Source of the DNA: Eledone cirrhosa
Lineage: Eukaryota; Mollusca; Cephalopoda; Octopoda; Eledonidae
DNA length: 64,000 bases
Direction: 5' to 3'
NCBI GenBank assembly: GCA_964016885.1
Contig: OZ024744.1
Span: forward strand, 28,586,108 to 28,650,107
Shown here: in pieces, positions 35,201 to 46,345 of the stretch
Layout of the letters: every line of letters begins with the position of its first letter
Numbering within the stretch: position 1 is the stretch's first letter
Program-made: the position numbers and the translations under genes
Notes under the pieces: generated by a model
What the model was told of the DNA's origin: nothing
The model's input: the letters and a program-made list of their open reading frames with translations, nothing else
Databases searched by the model: none

Positions 35201-35735
35201 CCGTATCTCTGTTCCAGGTATTATTTATCTCAGTATTCAGATCATTGTCTGCTTCGGGTGGTTCCTCCGTTCTCAGGACCTCCTCACCTTCATTTCCCGC
35301 CGGCTCGCTTGTCTGGCATACTACACCCGCCATCTCCAAGCCATTCTCTCTGCTCAGTTCCTCCAGTTCCAGCTCGCTTATCCACCCATTAGTTCTTATT
35401 ACCCGAGCCTGCCCGGCCAATTTTTGTTCATCTAATTTAAATAAACCAATCTCGTTCCAGATGTTATGCATCCGTCTCCTGTAGCCCCTCTCCTTGGGGT
35501 TACTTTTCAGGTAGCATTGCATAACAGTTCTATTCAATTCTTTCGTCCAGTTGGTTCTGGCCCCTTTCCTTCTTCTTCTTCCTCCAACATCAGCAGTATT
35601 TGGTTGACAGTCAGGTTCCTGCTGCTGAGCCAGGGGGCACCTGTTGGGTGAGAGTCTGTCACATGACGTTCTAGTCTCCATTTCACCGTTATTCGAACTG
35701 TTTATGTTCGATATTTAAACACTCTTATCGAGGAT
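32219..35735 (-). mobile_element. R4/Dong-like non-LTR retrotransposon copy B, nearly intact
   Basis: Single-ORF element with RT and C-terminal restriction-like endonuclease, and a 3' UTR of about 75 bases ending in (AAT)n. The 5' boundary is set loosely at 35735 after a short leader. The RLE-type architecture and RT blocks place it in the R2 superfamily, with R4/Dong the best match I recognise. Dong elements are known to sit in TAA repeats, which fits the (ATT)n here. Confidence 0.85.
32293..35681 (-). pseudogene. RT plus restriction-like endonuclease polyprotein, single frameshift
   Basis: The frame from METRTSCDRLSPNRCPLAQQ at 35681 is open for 959 codons to 32802; a second frame continues from about 32862 to 32293 (189 codons). 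They meet in 'gagagaggaga' near 32850, inside the CCHC: CRICGE in the first frame, HIVSEC in the second, so one base separates a full protein of about 1,130 residues. RT blocks: KSPGPDGVQGYW, NYRPITCLPVMWKLL, motif A GWIDYRKAFDMVPHSW, motif B GIFEGDSLSPLLF, motif C LLFMDDLKLFGKS. The nuclease block is NRPDLVVVDKEKRSCLIVDV, a (R)PD-x(n)-D arrangement. By family it nicks target DNA and primes cDNA there. The frameshift may be a sequence error in a GA run. Confidence 0.85.
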
Positions 35736-36250
35736 TGGCGAATGTATGTTTACATAGCCATCTGTGGATCCGCCATCCCACTTGGCCCTTGTGTGGCATT
35801 ATCACCACGCTGTATACGGACACACATAAACAAACAAACACACGGGCAGAAAGGGCCCCAAAAATGAATAAGCATAAGTTTCATTGTAATGTAGTATTCG
35901 AATGTCTGACTTAGTTTTTGTTTTTTAAGTTTTACTTTTTCCCCCCTCTTCTCTGTCCGTCCGCCTGCTTCTCTCTTCATTCTTATTTTCTTTACGTTTT
36001 TGGGGTTTCTTTTTTTGTTTTTGTTTTTCTCTGTTTTTCTCGTTTTTTACTGTTGTTGCTGTGCTGCTTTTGTTGTTTGTTTTTTATTTTTTCTTTTGAG
36101 TCTATCTATATATTTTGATGCCTTCCTCTTTGTTAGTAGTAGGAATTCTATAATGTGGAAGTGGTAGCCAGCAGAGACTGGCGGCGTTGGCGATACTGAG
36201 ACAGTGGTGGTGGTGATGTCGATACCGAGGCAGTGGTGGCGGTGATGCGA
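35736..36250. other. Unassigned spacer
   Basis: Unique-looking sequence, T-rich at 35920-36090, then GGT/GTG-rich. No gene seen. Confidence 0.4.
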
Positions 36251-36896
36251 CCGTATTACTGTAGTGATGGTGCTGTAGCGGTGGCAGCAGCAGTGAAGGA
36301 GTCAGGGGGTGGTGGCGGCGGTGATGGGATAGTGGTGGTAATGATGGCCGTAGTGAGCGGTGGCGGTGAAGGTGAAAATGCTGTTGTGTTTAGTGTACAC
36401 AGATGATGGGGTGGGTGGTGTATCTAGTTTCTGGTGTTGGTGAGTTTCGTTGTCCTATATAGTGTAGCCAGAGGAGAGGAGGGGGGGGGGTTCTTCTTCT
36501 TCCATTTATAGCCATTTTATTTTGTTTGGGATATACAGTGTACAATACAAAGTTGAATATTTGAATATTTGAGCCGTATTACTGTAGTGATGGTGCTGTA
36601 GCGGTGGCAGCAGCAGTGAAGGAGTCAAAGGGTGGTGGCGGCGGTGATGGGATAGTGGTGGTAATGATGGCCGTAGTGAGCGGTGGCGGTGAAGGTGAAA
36701 ATGCTGTTGTGTTTAGTGTACACAGATGATGGGGTGGGTGGTGTATCTAGTTTCTGGTGTTGGTGAGTTTAGCTGTCCTATATAGTGTAGCCAGAGGAGA
36801 GGAGGGGGGGGGGGGTTCTTCTTCTTCCATTTATAGCCATTTTTTTTGGATATACAGTGTACAATACAAAGTTGAATATTTGAATATTTGAGCCTT
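36251..36896. repeat. 323-bp tandem duplication
   Basis: ccgtattactgtagtgatgg begins at 36251 and again at 36574, and the two units run in parallel to 'gaatatttgagcc' at 36573 and 36896. They differ by a few substitutions and by indels in a poly-G run (36481 and 36806) and a T-rich stretch. No ORF. GGT-rich content resembles the sequence just upstream. Confidence 0.92.
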
Positions 36897-37060
36897 ATAA
36901 CAATATATTTTGGGTCCGAATTTTTTTGGGGCTCAAGCCGGGTGCTTTACGTAGCATTTGTACTAAGAGTTGTTATTTCACAAATGATTTAAATATGTTA
37001 AAAATTCAAAACTTACGGGAGCGATTTCATGACCTCCGTCACCTCGTGCGTTTTCTTCCC

Positions 37061-37062
<2 letters not shown>

Positions 37063-37133
<71 letters not shown>

Positions 37134-37135
37134 TA
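37063..37135. repeat. (ATT)n at 5' side of Tx1-like copy E4
   Basis: About 72 bases of near-perfect ATT. Confidence 0.95.
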
Positions 37136-39664
37136 TTGAAGGTGAAGCCTCCAGTTTTTTTTTCAACAAATTACCTCGTCTTCAAACATTCTAAACCTCT
37201 TATTGAAGTTTTAAACTTGATAAAAGGTTATAAGAAGTGACCCACCTAATACAGGAGTTCACTCGTAAATAATAAGGCACCCCTTTACGGGATGTCGTAT
37301 TGTGAAAAAGTATTATTTGAAAGAAATTTCTTTCAACATGGATAACACAAGAAAGAGAGAGAATGCTGTCAGACAACACAGAGAGAGGGAGATTTTGTCA
37401 ACATGTCAACAACACAATGTTCTAGTGAAGGTAAATATAAAAGAAAATATTACGAAGGAAAAGAGGAACAATATCATTTTTAATTACCTCGGAGTGCGTC
37501 TGGGCGCGCAAACCCACATCATCTGAAGCAGAAAGTACGCCACAGTAGACGTATTTTTGGACACGGTGTTAGCAACGAGGTTGGCGCTTTTCGTTGGGTG
37601 CCTGGTGGGAGAGACGCAGATTGCGCCATTCCGGACAGATCCATACACTACAACCTCCACCTCATTCGATACTTCGTAGAGACGGTGGTTAAGGAACCTG
37701 GCACGGGTGGGGCCCTGATCAACTTAGATCAATCCAAAGCATTCGATAGGGTCGACCATCGGATCATGGCGGCGGTCTCGAGGCAGCCCGTTTCGAGCCC
37801 GTTTTCGGGGGTTGGACGCTGCAATGTATAGCGACATCTGCTCAGTTGTGAGGGTGAACGGTCACCTGTCGCAGCCGTTCAGCATCATGCGTTCGGTCCG
37901 CCAGGGTTGTCCCCTCTCGTCCTTCATTTACGTATTGGCCCTCGAGCCGTTACTGCACAAACTGGGAGCGGTGAGAGGCGTCCCACGCGAACTAGGATGC
38001 GGGAAATCCGAGTCGGCTTACGCTGACGAGGTCACCGTGGTGGTGTCGAGCACCAGATACGTCCAGATGCTCGGCACCGCTCTCAAGGAATACGAAGCGG
38101 TGACAGGAGCAAAGATAAACCAGGAAAAGTCGGTGGGCTTGCAGCTCTGCACCTGGAGAGGCAAGTATATGCCGTCCGACAGCGTCATGGGCGTTGGACA
38201 AACAGACCGGTTAAATTGCTCGTGGTCTGGTTCGGACCGGACCTCTAAATGGAGAAAAACTGGAGCGATGTGACGTGCAGGGTGGCCTCCCTAATCCAAA
38301 AATGGGCCGAGAGGAAGCTGTCCCTGAAAGGCCAGGCGGAGGTGGCGAATGCGTACATCGCATCCGTCATCTACCGCCTCACCGTCGTCCCTTGCCCCTG
38401 CCCAACTCTCACCAAAATGGAGCGCCTCCTCTTTCGCTTTTTGTGGAAGGGACGCGCTCCCATGGCCAGGCGATCGATCTGCTGTCAACACCCGTTGCGT
38501 GGAGGACTGGGCATGCCATGGCTGATGATGTACAAACAGGTGCTGAGGCTGCAACATCTCTGGTGCTTCCTTGAAGGTGAACAGGTGTGGTCGCTGTTTG
38601 CCAGGCACGTTTTCCCACAGCTCGTCTCCTTGTCGGGGCTGCAGTCCTGGGTCAGGAAAAGACCGAGGGATAGCGCTTGGAAACTGGAATGTCTCCAGGC
38701 GCTCACTACCCTCTGCCAGCTAGGCACCAGAATCGGTGGAACATCCACATCAGCGTTTTATAGAGGACTAGTGGTGGGAAGAGTGACGACGTTCTCGGAG
38801 AGATCCTGGGCGTCGAAGAAGATCAGCTGTTTGCCCTCTTCCGGAGAACTTTCAGCCCAAGGCCTATAGATAACTTCTAAAAACCCAGGCTTGGCAGTGC
38901 TACCGCGGAGCGTTGCCGGTTCGAGATAAGCTCTACAGGCACGGAAGTGCTGTCAGCCGAGTCTGTCCGACATGCGCGCAGAGCGATGAAACCGTCATGC
39001 ACGCACTCGTTCAATGCCCAAGCATTGCTAACTTGTGGAGCTATGTCGAACAGTTGCTGTCGCGTGTAGGACTGATCCGGTTATCGACTGAGTCCATTGT
39101 GCAGATGGTCTCGCCGTCTTCCTTCGAGGAGGAAGAGCAGGCGGTTTTCATCTGCCTGGTGGCCATGGCGAAAGAGATTGTGTGGTGGACAAGTTTGAAA
39201 GGGTTACAGACAGACACTTTCCTCTTCGGCGAATCCCTAATTAACTTTTTCAAGTTTCTCTTGAAGAGAAAAATCAGGGTGGAGAGGCAAGTGCTGCCTT
39301 CTAGCAAGTTTGTTGAATGTAGCGAGAATGGTCTGAGTGAACGGGACCGCTCTGAATATACGCATGTAGTTTGAGAAATGGAAAAATTGAGAGAGGGCGC
39401 TTGCCCTGGTGGTCAGGGTGGCCGTGGTCTTTTGTGTGGCTTTCGCCACGAGTAACCCTCGGAGGTTTAGCTCATATTGGGGGATTTTTTATTGTTTCAA
39501 TTTTCATTTTTATTCCTTATATATATATATGTTTCTATGTCTTTTTTTTCTGTTCTTATATAAATAATAAAAATCTGTACACGCACAAAACCCACATCGT
39601 ACCGTCCTGTACCGTCCTGTGCCGTATGTAATGTTTGTCTTGATGTCAGTCCTTGTGGCAAATA
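37136..39664 (+). mobile_element. Tx1-like copy E4, internally deleted
   Basis: A 5' leader-like stretch follows the (ATT)n. The ORF1 start lies at 37339 and the sequence jumps at about 37563 from ORF1 to the RT domain of ORF2. The 3' UTR (39375-39664) has the 'catattgggggattt' block, two 'accgtcctgt' units and ends ggcaaataaagaaataataa. More diverged from copies 2 and 3 than they are from each other, so an older subfamily. Confidence 0.8.
37339..39374 (+). pseudogene. Fused ORF1-ORF2 relic of E4
   Basis: Begins MDNTRKRENAVRQHREREIL and reaches GVRLGAQTHII, the counterpart of VWARKTHIRRGKK in ORF1, and after one nonsense codon RKYATVDVFLDT. It continues directly into LATRLALFVGCLVGET, which is RT sequence, so most of ORF1 and the endonuclease are missing. 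Motif A LDQSKAFDRVDH is intact, motif B reads QGCPLSSFIY and motif C reads YADEV (38021-38035), with Glu in place of the second catalytic Asp. At least three frameshifts follow (near 37820, 38200 and 38870). The C-terminal CCHC CPTCAQSDETVMHALVQC remains (about 38965). Confidence 0.82.
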
Positions 39665-39865
39665 AAGAAATAATAATTGTTTCTACTTTTGGCACAAGGC
39701 CATCAATTAACCAGTACATTACTGGTACTTTATTTTATCGACCCCGTAAGGATGAAAGGCAAAGTTAACCTCGGCGGGATTTGAACTCAGACCGCAAAGG
39801 GACGTAACTATGCTAGAAAGCATGGCGTCCGACCCTCTACCGGTACTGCCAATCCACCACCCTTA
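39665..39865 (-). mobile_element. SINE, minus strand, tail to tail with E4
   Basis: Minus strand reads 'ggtggtggattggcagtacc', the B-box-like 'gagttcaaatcccgccgagg', the 'cggggtcgataaaataaagt' block and 'ggccttgtgccaaaagtaga'. Its (ATT)-type tail and the tail of E4 share 'aataataatt' at 39662-39672. Confidence 0.87.
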
Positions 39866-39923
39866 GATATAAATAAAGAAATAATAAAAATTATTATTAT
39901 TATTATTATTAATATTTTCTTTC

Positions 39924-40072
39924 ATTATTGTTTCTGAGATATCCTGATAATCCCGCCGAGGTTAACTTTGCCTTTCATCCTTACGTGGTCGATAAAATAA
40001 AGTACCAGTAATACACTGGGATAATTGCTGGCCTTATGCCAAAAGTAGAAACAATTATTGTTTCTGAGATAT
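39924..40072 (+). mobile_element. 5'-truncated SINE with 19-bp target-site duplication
   Basis: The SINE body from 'cccgccgaggttaactttg' to 'gccaaaagtagaaacaatt' lies between perfect direct repeats attattgtttctgagatat at 39924-39942 and 40054-40072. The tRNA-like head is missing, so it is a truncated insertion. Confidence 0.9.
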
Positions 40073-40259
40073 ATGCCGAGTGTCTTCCCTACACCTAGCG
40101 CAAATAAATTCACAGTGTGCATTGGTAAGCCAGTTAATACAGTACATTGATTATAATTAAAACAAAAGAAATCAGTATACATATATACACATGTCTATAT
40201 GTAAATACGAGGAGGGATATCAATCTTACAGAGATAGTGCTCCTCTCAATACGTGTGCA

Positions 40260-40760
40260 GTACCAGTCAAAACAATTGTTTGCACCTCGTAGCGACAGTA
40301 ACTATAACCGAAGAGAAGAAAAGATCAACATCATCGGTAACTACTGAGCCACAGGTTTTATATCGGAGTTATCCCAGTTTCCTGAGTTGCCTTCTCCTGG
40401 AAGAATGCCCTGACAAAGGCTAGGGGTCATTCACTCCCAGTGGTTTAACGCGCGGTACATGTGTATATACATATTTACACACTTTCGGATGGCCGTTGAC
40501 CCTTTTGAGTCCTTCCGCCCTTTATCAGATTTTGTTTTTTGTCCTGCAGGTTGTCCAAAATCACCATCGTCACTTGGTGGGGTTGCCGGTTTAATTCGCT
40601 GACGACCCGACCATGCGACAGGTTGTAGTGGGTTACATCTTACCAGTATCACTCAAGAGTGACCCGACATACCATACATATATTATCATACATACATACA
40701 TACATACATACATACATAATACATACATACATACATATAAACATACATACATGTAGACAT
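40260..40760 (-). repeat. Dispersed repeat plus (CATA)n array
   Basis: Minus-strand relative of 5413-5720, ending in a tetranucleotide array at 40676-40760 as that copy does at 5339-5412. Related blocks: 'cctgcaggttgtccaaaat', 'tggtggggttgccggttt', 'gacaaaggctaggggtcat'. Confidence 0.65.
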
Positions 40761-40780
40761 ACATACATATCTACCGAGTT

Positions 40781-41590
40781 GATGTTGTGTAAATTCCAAT
40801 AAGAGAGTCTTGTGTCTATGTTAGAAACCGACTCTTTCTCTATTGGTAAAACTTTGTGAAATTATAAAACCAGAAGAACATACATAGACACATACATACA
40901 TGCCTCGATAATAAATACATTAAAAGCTACAACAATGTGGAAGACATCCATGTACATAATATGAAAGTGTACTGGTGGAATGTTCCAGTAAAAACCCCAA
41001 TAAATGCAGGAATAACAGACCAGATATTATGATATGGGACAGGGAGAAGAAAACATGCACAGTAGTGAAAATTAGCTGCCCAGCAGATGCCAATATAATA
41101 TCAAAGATTAGTGAAAAGGAGAATAATTATGCAGAACTGATGAGAAATCTGCAGATATTCCACCCTGATTACACCTTCAGATTTGTTTCTGTGGTTATTG
41201 GGGCACTGGGATATGTTAGTAACTGCCATAGTACAAATCTTGAGAAGCTAGGCTTCACAGGAACAGAAAGAACACAACTAGTTAGGAAATTACAAGTACA
41301 ATCAATTAATGGAACAGTAAAAATATGTAAAACATTCCAAAAATGTTGCATCTAATAACTGCATATACACTTCTACAGATACAAAGCATATACACATGCA
41401 CGCATACAACTCAAAACATACACATCCACACATACAATAACATCCATATCTACACATGCAGACATACATATATACCTAGTTGATGTTGTGTAAATTCCAA
41501 TGAGAGAGTCTTGTGTCTATGTTAGAAACCGACTCTCTCTCTATTGGTAACACTTTATGAAATTATAAAACCAGAAGAACATACATACAT
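40781..41590. repeat. Two 110-bp direct repeats flanking a nuclease relic
   Basis: gttgatgttgtgtaaattcc begins at 40781 and at 41482; each copy runs through 'cttgtgtctatgttagaaac' to 'taaaaccagaagaacataca'. They differ at a few bases. (CATA)n follows the first and precedes both. The segment between holds the nuclease relic at 40936-41355. Confidence 0.8.
40936..41355 (+). pseudogene. Restriction-like endonuclease domain relic of an R4-like element
   Basis: The frame from 40975 reads KNPNKCRNNRPDIMIWDREK, TCTVVKISCPAD, YAELMRNLQIFHPDYTFRF and VSVVIGALGYVSN. This matches the C-terminal nuclease of R2-superfamily retrotransposons (RPD, then an acidic position expected at 'VVKISCPAD', where Asp is replaced by Lys). 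It is a different lineage from copies A and B. The RT part is absent. Likely a truncated or rearranged insertion. Confidence 0.7.
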
Positions 41591-41604
41591 ATATACATGC
41601 ATAC

Positions 41605-41608
41605 ATAT

Positions 41609-41698
<90 letters not shown>

Positions 41699-41720
41699 AT
41701 GTGTGTGTATATATATATAA
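41605..41720. repeat. (AT)n(GT)n microsatellite
   Basis: (AT)n at 41617-41688, then (GT)n and AT. Confidence 0.96.
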
Positions 41721-41869
41721 TAAGCATAATTGAGTCTCCATTGTCATCCCATCTGCGTCCATGACTCTGTAGATGACCTTAGACCAGCTGTAGATCTACA
41801 GGGGACAGAAGAGAGTTGCACTTTCCACAGGACCGATGGTGTCACCATGTGGGACACAATCTTTATGTA

Positions 41870-43045
41870 CCACCATGTGTCTGTTTAGTCCAGAACTAGT
41901 TCTACACACTTTGTTGCATGTCACACACGTTGTTTCACCAGGTCTTTGTTGAGTGGTGTTGCGGGTGGTTATCCTGCTGACATGACTTCAGGTGTCTAAG
42001 ATAACCAGTCTTTGAGAGGAGTACACGTTGACAGGACTTGTATGTCCAGCTACTGATGACATCATCAAGACTGTGAGTACAGCCCTTCCGCCTAACCCTA
42101 ACCAGCCTTTGAGAGGAGTACACGTTGACGGGACTTGTATGTCCAGCTACTGATGGCATCATCAAGACTGTGAGCAAAGCTCTTCCGGAGTTGACGCTTC
42201 AGTTGTTTATATTCTAGACGACATTCCTCAAAAGTTTTGTAACTGCCCTTTATGTGCTATCTCCACTCAGCCCTATTTAGATCTCTCTCCTCCCAGTTGT
42301 CTATATCAAATGTCAGCTCTTTCAGGTTGTTCTTGATGCTGTCCCTGAACCTCATTTTCGGTTTGTGTTGAAGCCTTTTTCCAAGATGGAGCTCACCGTA
42401 AAACAGTTGCTTCGGTATCCTGCTTTCTTTCATGCGGACGATATGTCCTGTCCAGCACATTTGAGAGGATGTTACTTGGTACTCAATGCTTGGACATTCT
42501 ACTTTGATAAGAACATGGATGCCTGGAGTTCTGTCTTGCCATTTGATGTTGAACATCTGCCTTAAACATTTCTGCTGAAAACGCTCAAGCAATTTGGTGT
42601 GTTTGTGGAATAGCGTCCAGGTTTCGGCGGAGTACAAAAGAGCAGACAGAACACACGATCGATACACACACATTTTGGTATAATTGGTAATGTTGCGATA
42701 TGCCCAAACTCTCTTTTGCAATTTTCCGAAGGCAACAGAGGGCTTCTGGATGCGCAGCTGTATTTCAGCATCCAATACGCCATCATTTGATAGTGTCCTA
42801 CCCACGTAGACAAATGTATCTACTACTTCCAACATAGTTCTATCAACCATTATATTGGGTTCAGTATATGGTTCTCCAGGAGCAGGGTTAAATATTACTT
42901 TGGTCTTTTTAAGGCTGATTATAAGCCCAAATACTGTAGACGAGGGTGAGAAACGATCCATAGTGTGTTGTATGTCAGCTTCTGTGTGTGCTAGGAAGTC
43001 AGCGTTGTTGGCGTAAAGAAGGTCTCTGGAAAAGTTTTTGTCTTG
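41870..43045 (-). pseudogene. RTE/CR1-like RT C-terminal region with C2H2 fingers
   Basis: Minus strand from 43045: LLYANNADFLAHTE where active relatives have a (F/Y)ADD motif, so both catalytic Asp are Asn. Then an open stretch 42961-42257: GLIISLKKTKVIFNPAPGEP, VVDTFVYVGRTLSNDGVLDA, LSALLYSAETWTLFHKHTK, NIKWQDRTPG and GHIVRMKESRIPKQLFYGEL. Beyond a stop follow C2H2-like segments, KSCQRVLLSKTGYLRHLKSC and CVTCNKVCRTSSGLNRHMVV (near 41930). A segment of about 77 bases is duplicated at 42003-42078 and 42103-42178. The RT is 5'-truncated and dead; clade tentative. Confidence 0.75.
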
Positions 43046-43127
43046 GCATTAAACCTTCTTACTTACATATAGATATATGTACATATATAGACAAAGTTCT
43101 CACTCCTCACTCCATCACACCCGAAAA

Positions 43128-43505
43128 AGAGAGAGGGGGAGGGAGAGAGAGATAGACAGAGAGAAAAGGGGAAAAAGAGAGAGGAAGATAGAAGTGGGAG
43201 AACAGACTGAGAGAGATAGAAAGACAGGTTGAGAGAGAGAGAGAAAGACAGACTAAGAGAGAGAGAGAGAGATTGAGAGAGAGAGAGAGAAAGGCAGACT
43301 AAGAGAGAGAAAGACAGACTGGGGAAGACAGAGAGATAGACTGGGGGAGATAGAGAGACAGACTGGGGAGGACAGAGAGATAGACTGGGAGAGACAGAGA
43401 GACAGACTGGGGGAGACTATCAGAGAGACTGAGTGAGGGAGAAACTTTGAGAAAGTTCTAGAGACTGACAGAGAGACTGATAGAGAGAGAGAGAAAGAGC
43501 CAAGT
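43128..43505. repeat. GA-rich minisatellite-like tract
   Basis: Imperfect purine-rich units such as 'gagagacagactggggaga' repeat over about 380 bases. No gene. Confidence 0.85.
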
Positions 43506-43772
43506 AGAGTGAAGCAGCAAGCACATAAGTGTACTAACATATGTTGACACATTGGCTACGATGAACTGAGCAATTGTGGAGTATCCATTTACAGAATGCC
43601 CTACTTTTATTTTCATTTTATTACATTTTTCTTTTCTTTCTTTTTTTTTAATTTTCTTTCCACCATCCTCCAAAGTAGTGTCACCCTGCAGTGGAAGAAA
43701 GACATTATTTATTTTCTTTTATTTAGTCATTTCTATGATTATTTTTATCATTTTTATCATTGTTGTTGCTGA

Positions 43773-44000
43773 GGGTGGTGGACTGGCAGTAGTGGTAGGG
43801 CGTCGGACACCATGTTTCCAGGCATATAATTATAGTCCTTTATGCTCAGAGTTCAAATCCTGACGAGGTTAACTTTGCCTTTTGTTCATAGAAGGCCGAT
43901 AAAATAAAGTACCAGTAACACACTGGGGTCGATTTTATCGACTTTCTCCTCCCGCCAAAAAATTGTTGGCCTTGTGTCTAAATCAGAATCGATTATTATT
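43773..44000 (+). mobile_element. SINE, longer variant
   Basis: 'gggtggtggactggcagtag', B-box-like 'agagttcaaatcctgacgag', 'ccgataaaataaagtaccag', then a variant insert 'ggggtcgattttatcgactt' before 'ggccttgtgtctaaatcaga' and an ATT-rich end. Confidence 0.85.
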
Positions 44001-44205
44001 CTAATCACTACCATCTTGAGAAACACGAGCCCAAAATTAGCTAAACATACAAGGTTGGATCATGAAGAGGCGATACTAGAGCAGTGAAATCGTACATGCA
44101 TTAATGTCAACTTCTTATTAATAACTGCATTGTCTCTTTCTAGGCAAACAGACGTCTGTTTGTTCAAAGAATACTTCAAATGTAACTGGTTGCCACTTCC
44201 CTTGA

Positions 44206-45190
44206 AAATGAACAAAAAGTAGCATCGTAGTGTTATCAAGTACAGGCAGAAAAATGATTTAGCCTCCAAGGATATTCGTGTTGACATGGGTGTCACCTTA
44301 GGAGACAATGCTCCCGCTTTATCAGCAGTGCAAAAGTGGGCAGCTGAATTTAGGAGAGGAAGGGAGAATCTTGAAAAATGACCCAAGGTCTGGATGTTTT
44401 GCAGCTGCTACCACCGAGGAAAACATTGATCGTGTTCACCACATGGTAATGGATGACAGATGATGGACTATCAATTAAATGAGAGTGTTGAGAATATTCT
44501 GCGCAACGAACTTGGCATGACGAAGGTTTCTGCTCAGTGGGTGCCACATCTTCTGACACCTGATCAAAAGCGCACCAGGCTGATCACATCTCGGGAAAAT
44601 CTGACATTGAGGCAGATCCAGCTAGATTTTTTTAACATTTTCTAACCCAGGATGACTTTGATCCAGAGACAAAGAGACAAGCCATGCAGTGGAAACACCC
44701 CCTCCTCACCTGCTCTAAAGAAGGCCAAGGTAATTTCATCTGCATTGAAGGTGATGGTCTCAGTATTTTGGAATGCAAAATGTATTGTTTTTATTGACTC
44801 TTCACAGGAACCACACTATCAATGGAGAGTAGTATGACAACTTGCTGAGGCAGTTACGAAAAAGCTATCAAAACAAATATCAGAAAAACTAACAAAAGGT
44901 GTCTTGTTTCATCTGGACAATGCTCCAATACACAAGTTCTTGGTTTCATTAGCTGCTTGTGCTTGACTGTGACTTTGAACTGGTTGATCACCTTCTATAT
45001 TCTCTTGATTTGGCTCCATCTCGTTATCATCTGTTCCCCAAAATGAAAAAAAAAACACTTGGCTGGGAACCAGTATTACAGTGGTGATGACGTCATATCT
45101 TCTGTTGAAAACTTTTTTTCCCAAGGGGATCCAATCCCTACAACACTGGAGGAAGAAGTGAGGGGTCCGCACCGGAGACTATGTTGAACA
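44206..45190 (+). pseudogene. mariner (DD34D-type) transposase, decayed
   Basis: Pieces of a mariner transposase are spread over three frames: YRQKNDLASKDIRVDMGVT at the head, LGMTKVSAQWVPHLLTPDQK and RLITSRENL in the middle, FDPETKRQAMQWKHP, VSVFWNAKCIVFIDS, GVLFHLDNAPIHK (second catalytic Asp present) and YSLDLAPSRYHLFPKMKK (third Asp present, the following conserved Asp changed to Arg). The block holding the first catalytic Asp reads WNAKCIVFIDS, where an active protein has W-D, so the acid is changed to Asn. Frameshifts and stops are many. Unrelated in family to the mariner at 9.8 kb. Confidence 0.78.
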
Positions 45191-45391
45191 ATAAACTTCA
45201 TTTGCTAACATCCCATGCACTTATTAAACCAGTGTGACGAAAACAAACAAATTAATTAAATTGAAATAAAAGTTAAAATAAAACAATTTAGAAGAAAATA
45301 CAATAAAATGAAATAAATTTGATGAACTAAAAACAAACTATATGAACACAAAAAGGGGGAAGTAAAACAGGAAATTGAAAAGAACCATACA

Positions 45392-45393
<2 letters not shown>

Positions 45394-45467
<74 letters not shown>

Positions 45468-45519
45468 TTACTACTACTACTACTACTACTAATACTACTA
45501 CTACTACTACCACCACCAT

Positions 45520-45575
<56 letters not shown>

Positions 45576-45594
45576 TTACTACTACTACTACTAC

Positions 45595-45647
<53 letters not shown>

Positions 45648-45675
45648 TTACTACTACTACTACTACTACTACTAT

Positions 45676-45707
<32 letters not shown>

Positions 45708-45784
45708 TTACTGCTACTACTGCTACTACTACTACCACCGCTACTACTACTACTACTACTACTACTATTACTACTACTGCTACA

Positions 45785-45817
<33 letters not shown>

Positions 45818-45845
45818 GCTACTACTGCTACTACTACTACCACCG

Positions 45846-45905
<60 letters not shown>
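45394..45905. repeat. (ACT)n microsatellite, about 0.5 kb
   Basis: More than 500 bases of ACT with interspersed ACC, ATT and GCT variants that recur in a higher-order pattern (ACCACCATT block repeats at 45460, 45510 and 45567). Confidence 0.97.
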
Positions 45906-45937
45906 TTTTGGTGTAATTGAATATAGTATAATAAAAG

Positions 45938-45939
<2 letters not shown>

Positions 45940-45993
<54 letters not shown>
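45940..45993. repeat. (AT)n microsatellite
   Basis: About 52 bases. Confidence 0.97.
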
Positions 45994-45996
<3 letters not shown>

Positions 45997-46124
45997 AAGT
46001 TATATTTAAAATTGTTGGGTTACAACTAGTAAATATTTATAACTGATATAAAAGCACTCGACAAATACTTGGAGTATATTTACAATATTAAATAAATGGA
46101 AAACTATATTTATAAAACCATATC

Positions 46125-46190
46125 TATTTCATTATATATATTTCGGGGATATCATATTAACAATATGCTATGCCTTCATCAGACAAAATA
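46125..46190 (-). ncRNA. Hammerhead ribozyme motif, left arm
   Basis: Minus strand: stem I tattttgt / atgaaata, CTGATGA (46182-46176), stem II ggcatagcatatt / aatatgatatcc with small mismatches, GAAA (46144-46141), minimal stem III tatatata with an ATA cleavage triplet. Confidence 0.78.
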
Positions 46191-46345
46191 CAATATAAAC
46201 AGTTTTATAGATAAATATATTCGACATACCGTAATAAACATCAACTTCATTTGAAGAGGTTCACTGCTAGAGTGAACCTCTTCAAATGAAGTTGATGTTT
46301 ATTACGGTATGTCGAATATATTTATCTATAAAACTGTTTATATTG

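Noticed and set aside
45256..45920. Frames of nearly 200 Val or Leu residues
   Set aside because: (ACT)n tract with no start context or domain; period three keeps all frames open.
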